Of a stretch of 8,263 nt of DNA, positions 4,833-8,263 are shown in pieces. The translations under genes and the position numbers were made by a program. The notes under the pieces are model-generated. The model ran no database searches. It saw only the letters and a program-made list of their open reading frames with translations, and was not told the DNA's origin. Where the stretch lies: positions 1-8,263 of the forward strand of contig DVOV01000079.1 of NCBI GenBank assembly GCA_018713375.1. The letters are read 5' to 3'. Positions within the stretch are counted from its first letter, which is position 1; each line of letters starts with the position of its first letter. This stretch comes from Candidatus Scatomorpha stercorigallinarum. GTDB taxonomy: Bacteria > Bacillota_A > Clostridia > Oscillospirales > Oscillospiraceae.

Positions 4833-5336
4833 TTAGTAGCCGCGGATGGGAATGGAGCCGTCGTCCTCGCCCTTTTCCACGGAGCGGATGACGATGTAGT
4901 AGCTGTAGTCGGGGCTCACCTCGACGAGCACGCGGTCGCCCGCGCGGTGGCCCATCACGGCCCGCCCCACGGGGGACTCCTTGCTGATGAGGCCCTCGGG
5001 CGCGTTCTGCCTCAGGGTGGTGACGAGGCGGATGTCCCGCTCCTCATCGTCCTCTTCGATGTAGATCTTCACCTTGTCGAACAGGCCCGCCACGCCGTCG
5101 GCCGACTTGCCATCTATGACCTTCGCCGTGTTTATCATGCGCGTCAGGTAGCGGATGCGGCTGTCGTTGCGGTTTTTTTCGCGCTTTGCGGCCTTGTACT
5201 CAAAATTCTCGCTCAGGTCGCCGAAGGCCCGCGCCACTTTCACGTCCTCTATCAGCTTGGGCCGGAGCTCGCGCTCGCGGTACTCAAGCTCCTCGCGCAT
5301 CTTTTTTATGTCAACCTCAGTCAGCTCGTCGTACAA
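4833..5336 (-). CDS. greA: Transcription elongation factor GreA
   Basis: The 167-residue factor rescues backtracked RNA polymerase by entering its secondary channel and stimulating cleavage of the RNA 3' end. The N-terminal antiparallel coiled coil covers about 1-75. Its tip motif GDLSENFEY (39-47) keeps the two acidic residues needed for cleavage, D40 and E43. The C-terminal FKBP-like domain contains LISKESPVGRAVMGHRAGD (about 115-134). The tail DDGSIPIRGY extends slightly past the E. coli protein (158 residues). The start is TTG at 5334-5336: an in-frame TGA at 5343-5345 limits the choice, an AAGGTG ribosome site (5344-5349) lies 7 nt upstream, and the resulting N-terminus has the normal GreA length. 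The only ATG alternative (codon 13) would cut into the first coil. The gene sits 12 nt after purL and should be co-transcribed with it. Confidence 0.92.
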   Translation of the reverse strand: MYDELTEVDIKKMREELEYRERELRPKLIEDVKVARAFGDLSENFEYKAAKREKNRNDSRIRYLTRMINTAKVIDGKSADGVAGLFDKVKIYIEEDDEERDIRLVTTLRQNAPEGLISKESPVGRAVMGHRAGDRVLVEVSPDYSYYIVIRSVEKGEDDGSIPIRGY

Positions 5337-5343
5337 CCTTTTT

Positions 5344-5351
5344 CACCTTCA
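5344..5351 (-). promoter_or_regulatory. greA ribosome site overlapping the purL stop codon
   Basis: On the minus strand the purL stop TGA (5349-5351) shares its last base with the AAGGTG ribosome site of greA (5344-5349), 7 nt before the TTG start. Ribosomes ending purL would stop on the greA initiation region, so the two are likely translationally coupled. A weak site plus TTG suggests modest greA output from this mRNA; greA may also have a promoter inside purL that I did not identify. Confidence 0.65.
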
Positions 5352-8263
5352 GATCCTGAAATAGTCCACGCCGCCCTCGAAGATGGGCTGGTAGCGCTCG
5401 CCCGGCACGTTCTGATAGAGGGCCTCCGCCGCGCGCTCGGAGTGCGCCATCTTGCCCAGGACGCGGCCGTCCGGGCTGGTGATGGCCTCCACGGCCAGCA
5501 CGGAGCCGTTGGGGTTGAATCGGATGTCCATCGTCGGCTCGCCCTCCGCGTCCGCGTACTGGCAGGCGATCTGCCCGTTTTCCTCCAGCTCCGCGAGCAG
5601 CCCCTCGGGGCAGACGAAGCGGCCCTCGCCGTGGGACACGGGCACGGTGTACAGCTCGCCCACATGGCAACGGGAGAGCCAGGGGCTCTTGTCGGAGGCG
5701 ATGCGCGTCCTCACCAGCAGGCTCTGGTGGCGGCCGATGGCGTTGTAGGTCAGCGTTGGGCAGCCGCTGTCGGTCTCCACAATGCGGCCGAAGGGCACGA
5801 GCCCCAGCTTTATCAGCGCCTGGAAGCCGTTGCAGATGCCGAGGATGAGCCCGTCGCGCTCATAGAGCAGCCCGTGTACGGCGTCCGTCAGCCGCGGGTT
5901 GCGGAAGAAGGAGGTGATGAGCTTGCCGGAGCCGTCCGGCTCGTCGCCGCCGGAGAAGCCGCCGGGGATGACCATCATCTGGCAGCGCCTGAGCGCCGAC
6001 TCCAGGGCGTCAAGGCTCTCCGCCACGTCCGCGGGGGTGAGGTTGCGCACGACGAAGATCTCCGGCTCCGCGCCCGCGCGGCGCAGCGCCCGGGCCGTGT
6101 CGTATTCGCAGTTGGTGCCGGGGAACACGGGGATGAGCGCCCGCGGGCGGGCCACGCCCACCTTGGGGGCAACGCGCCCGGCGCACTCGTAGCTCAGCGC
6201 GCGCACGCGCCCCGAGCCCTGCCCGGGCGCGGAGAGGCAGGGCAGCACGCTCTCCAGCTTGCCCTCCCAGGCGCGCTGTATGTCGTCCAGGGCGACGGTC
6301 TCATCGCCCGCAGTGAAAGTATATTCGCTCACGACCTCGCCCAGCGTCTCGCCGGCGGCGCAGGACGCGCCCAGCTCGGCGATGAAGCCGCCATAAGCGG
6401 GGGCGAACAGGCGCTCAATGTCAAAAGCGCCGTCGATGCGCACGCCGAGGCCATTGCCGGCGGCCATTTTGCACAGCCCCTCGGCGATGCCAGCGCCGCC
6501 GCAGGCCCAGCAGGAGAGCACGCGGCCCTCCGCCATTAGGCGCTCGAGCTGCTCATAGAGCGCGAGCATGGCCCCGCCGTCCATCGGGTCTGCAGAAAAA
6601 TAGGCCAGGCGGCTGCCGGCGCGCTTGAGCTCGCCGGTGACGGCCGCGGCCGTGCGGCCGGGCGTGACGGCAAAGGAGACGAGCGTGGGCGGCACGTCCA
6701 GGTCCTCAAAGCTGCCGGACATGCTGTCCTTGCCGCCGATGGCGGCCGCGCCCAACGCCAGCTGCGCGTCCAGCGCGCCCAGCAGCGCGGCGAAGGGCTT
6801 GCCCCAGCGCTCGGGCTCCGTGCGCAGGCGCTCGAAATACTCCTGCAAACTGAGATAGGCCGCGTGGCCCATGCCGGAGGCCACGAGCTTGGATACGCTC
6901 TGCACGACGGCGATATACGCGCCGGTGTAGGGGTCCTTTTCGGAGAGGTAGGGGTCGAAGCCCCAGGCCATGGCCGAGCAGCTGGAGGTCTCGCCGTCCA
7001 CGGGCAGCTTGGCGATCATCGCCTGCGCGGGCGTCAGCTGCCGCGCCCCGCCGAAGGGCATCACGACCGAGGCCGCGCCGATGGTGGAGTCGAATCTCTC
7101 CGCCAGGCCCTTGCGGGAGCAGCAGCGCAGGCTGCCCATCAGCTTCGCCAGCCGCTCGCGCAGCGTATCGTGCGCGCCGAAGTCCGCCGTGAAGCCGGGG
7201 ACGTGCGCCGCCTCGTTGGCGGCGTCCTGCGGCAGGGCGGGCACGCTCACGCGCGCGTGCTTTTCCGCGCCGTTGCTGGCCAGGAAGCTGCGCGCGATAT
7301 CGACGATGGTCTTGCCCCGCCAGCTCATGCGCAGGCGCGGCTCGGCGCTCACATGGGCCACCACGGTGGCCTCGATGTTCTCCGCCGCCGCGCCGGCGAG
7401 GAAGCGCTCCGCGTCCTCCGCCGCCACCACCACGGCCATGCGCTCCTGGCTCTCGGAGATGGCGAGCTCCGTGCCGTCCAGGCCGTCGTATTTCTTGGGC
7501 ACCAGGTCGAGGTCTATTTCCAGCCCGTCGGCCAGCTCGCCGATGGCCACGGAGACGCCGCCCGCGCCGAAGTCGTTGCAGCGCTTTATCATGCGCGTGA
7601 TGTCCCCGTTGCGGAACAGGCGCTGGAGCTTGCGCTCCACGGGCGCGTTGCCCTTCTGCACCTCCGCGCCGCAGTCGGTAAGGCTGTGCGAATCGTGCGC
7701 CTTGCTGGAGCCGGTGGCCCCGCCGCAGCCGTCGCGCCCGGTGCGCCCGCCGAGGAGTATGACGGCATCCCCCGCCTCCGGGCGGGCGCGGACGACGTTC
7801 GCCTCGGGAGCCGCAGCGACCACCGCGCCTATCTCCATGCGTTTTGCCACATATCCGGGGTGATACACCTCGTCCACCAGCCCGGTGGCGAGGCCGATCT
7901 GGTTGCCGTAGGAGCTGTAGCCCGCCGCGGCGGTCTGGGCGATCTTGCGCTGGGGCAGTTTCCCTGGGGTGGTGTCGGCGAAGGGCACCCGGGGATCCCC
8001 GCCGCCGGTGACGCGCATGGCCTGGTGGACATAGGCCCGGCCGGAGAGGGGATCCCGGATGCAGCCGCCGATGCAGGTGGCCGCGCCGCCGAAGGGCTCG
8101 ATCTCCGTGGGGTGGTTGTGGGTCTCGTTCTTGAACATGAGGAGCCAGTCCTCGGTCTTGCCGTCCACCTGGGCGGGGACGTGGATGGAGCAGGCGTTGA
8201 TCTCCTCGCTCTCGTCCAGCTCGGGGAGCTGGCCCCGCTTCTTCAGGGTCTTGGCCCCGATGG
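5349..8263 (-). CDS. purL: Phosphoribosylformylglycinamidine synthase, single-chain PurL with fused glutaminase (5' end off window)
   Basis: FGAM synthase converts FGAR, ATP and glutamine to FGAM, the fourth step of purine synthesis. About 971 codons are visible and the frame stays open to the window edge (…IGAKTLKKRGQLPELDESEEINA), so the N-terminal PurS-like part and start are missing; full enzymes of this type have about 1,230-1,300 residues. In order: FKNETHNHPTEIEPFGGAA (first ATP/substrate loop, near 8080-8135), GGRTGRDGCGGATGSSKAH, FGAGGVSVAIGELADG, the second synthase half with GGKDSMSGSF (near 6710-6745), and the class I glutaminase from about 6150. The glutaminase has FPGTNCEYD, nucleophile Cys in GICNGFQ (codon 5832-5834), and the His and Glu of SHGEGRF (codons 5631-5633 and 5625-5627). 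No frameshift or lost catalytic residue is seen. This large form contrasts with the split PurS/PurQ/PurL of Bacillus. greA follows in the same operon. Confidence 0.96.
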   Translation of the reverse strand, partial: IGAKTLKKRGQLPELDESEEINACSIHVPAQVDGKTEDWLLMFKNETHNHPTEIEPFGGAATCIGGCIRDPLSGRAYVHQAMRVTGGGDPRVPFADTTPGKLPQRKIAQTAAAGYSSYGNQIGLATGLVDEVYHPGYVAKRMEIGAVVAAAPEANVVRARPEAGDAVILLGGRTGRDGCGGATGSSKAHDSHSLTDCGAEVQKGNAPVERKLQRLFRNGDITRMIKRCNDFGAGGVSVAIGELADGLEIDLDLVPKKYDGLDGTELAISESQERMAVVVAAEDAERFLAGAAAENIEATVVAHVSAEPRLRMSWRGKTIVDIARSFLASNGAEKHARVSVPALPQDAANEAAHVPGFTADFGAHDTLRERLAKLMGSLRCCSRKGLAERFDSTIGAASVVMPFGGARQLTPAQAMIAKLPVDGETSSCSAMAWGFDPYLSEKDPYTGAYIAVVQSVSKLVASGMGHAAYLSLQEYFERLRTEPERWGKPFAALLGALDAQLALGAAAIGGKDSMSGSFEDLDVPPTLVSFAVTPGRTAAAVTGELKRAGSRLAYFSADPMDGGAMLALYEQLERLMAEGRVLSCWACGGAGIAEGLCKMAAGNGLGVRIDGAFDIERLFAPAYGGFIAELGASCAAGETLGEVVSEYTFTAGDETVALDDIQRAWEGKLESVLPCLSAPGQGSGRVRALSYECAGRVAPKVGVARPRALIPVFPGTNCEYDTARALRRAGAEPEIFVVRNLTPADVAESLDALESALRRCQMMVIPGGFSGGDEPDGSGKLITSFFRNPRLTDAVHGLLYERDGLILGICNGFQALIKLGLVPFGRIVETDSGCPTLTYNAIGRHQSLLVRTRIASDKSPWLSRCHVGELYTVPVSHGEGRFVCPEGLLAELEENGQIACQYADAEGEPTMDIRFNPNGSVLAVEAITSPDGRVLGKMAHSERAAEALYQNVPGERYQPIFEGGVDYFRI

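Noticed and set aside
4947..6539. 530-codon plus-strand open frame opposite greA and purL
   Set aside because: It is antisense to two unmistakable genes, low in complexity (Ala/His/Gly/Arg), and has no motif or ribosome site.

Overview
The window looks like chromosome from a GC-rich member of the Clostridia (Firmicutes), probably a gut-associated Oscillospiraceae/Ruminococcaceae-type or related lineage. Three things point there: a single-chain PurL with the glutaminase domain at its C-terminus, a two-half P-loop ATPase of the PRK06851 type, and strong AGGAGG-like ribosome sites combined with GC-rich codon third positions. This placement is inference, because no rRNA or other phylogenetic marker is present.

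Layout from left to right. On the plus strand, positions 39-1092 hold a two-gene unit: a Pat-like GNAT acetyltransferase and a YbaK/EbsC-type Cys-tRNA(Pro) deacylase, 1 nt apart. A perfect 13-bp bidirectional terminator follows and separates this unit from the convergent dinB-like Y-family polymerase (1152-2387, minus). Upstream of dinB on the same strand is a HAD phosphatase of the Gph/PGP type (2432-3070). Both minus-strand genes have recognisable promoters. The phosphatase has a perfect TTGACA-17-TATAAT promoter. dinB has a TTGATT-17-TAAAAT promoter whose spacer is exactly filled by an inverted repeat and which predicts a leaderless or nearly leaderless mRNA. Divergent from the phosphatase is the two-half ATPase (3169-4242, plus); its second half has lost the P-loop lysine.

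The ATPase gene and the convergent greA gene (4833-5336, minus) are separated by 590 bp of non-coding DNA. Positions 4252-4739 form one very long imperfect palindrome of 488 bp. Its outer 100-bp arms match at 75 of 100 positions, each arm carries three local hairpins, and another hairpin sits at the centre. Next to it and at its centre lie three copies of a compact 'paired hairpin' unit: a GC-rich stem, an 8-nt spacer starting CT and ending T, then a 6-bp stem with a GCA loop. The stem sequences differ between copies while the pairing is kept. This region is the most unusual part of the window.

The right end holds purL (5349 to beyond the window edge, minus), the FGAM synthase of purine synthesis, followed 12 nt downstream by greA, whose ribosome site overlaps the purL stop codon. 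The genes are otherwise ordinary housekeeping functions: tRNA proofreading, translesion synthesis, phosphate-ester hydrolysis, purine synthesis and transcript-cleavage rescue of RNA polymerase. I see no prophage, CRISPR array, insertion sequence with transposase, tRNA or rRNA.
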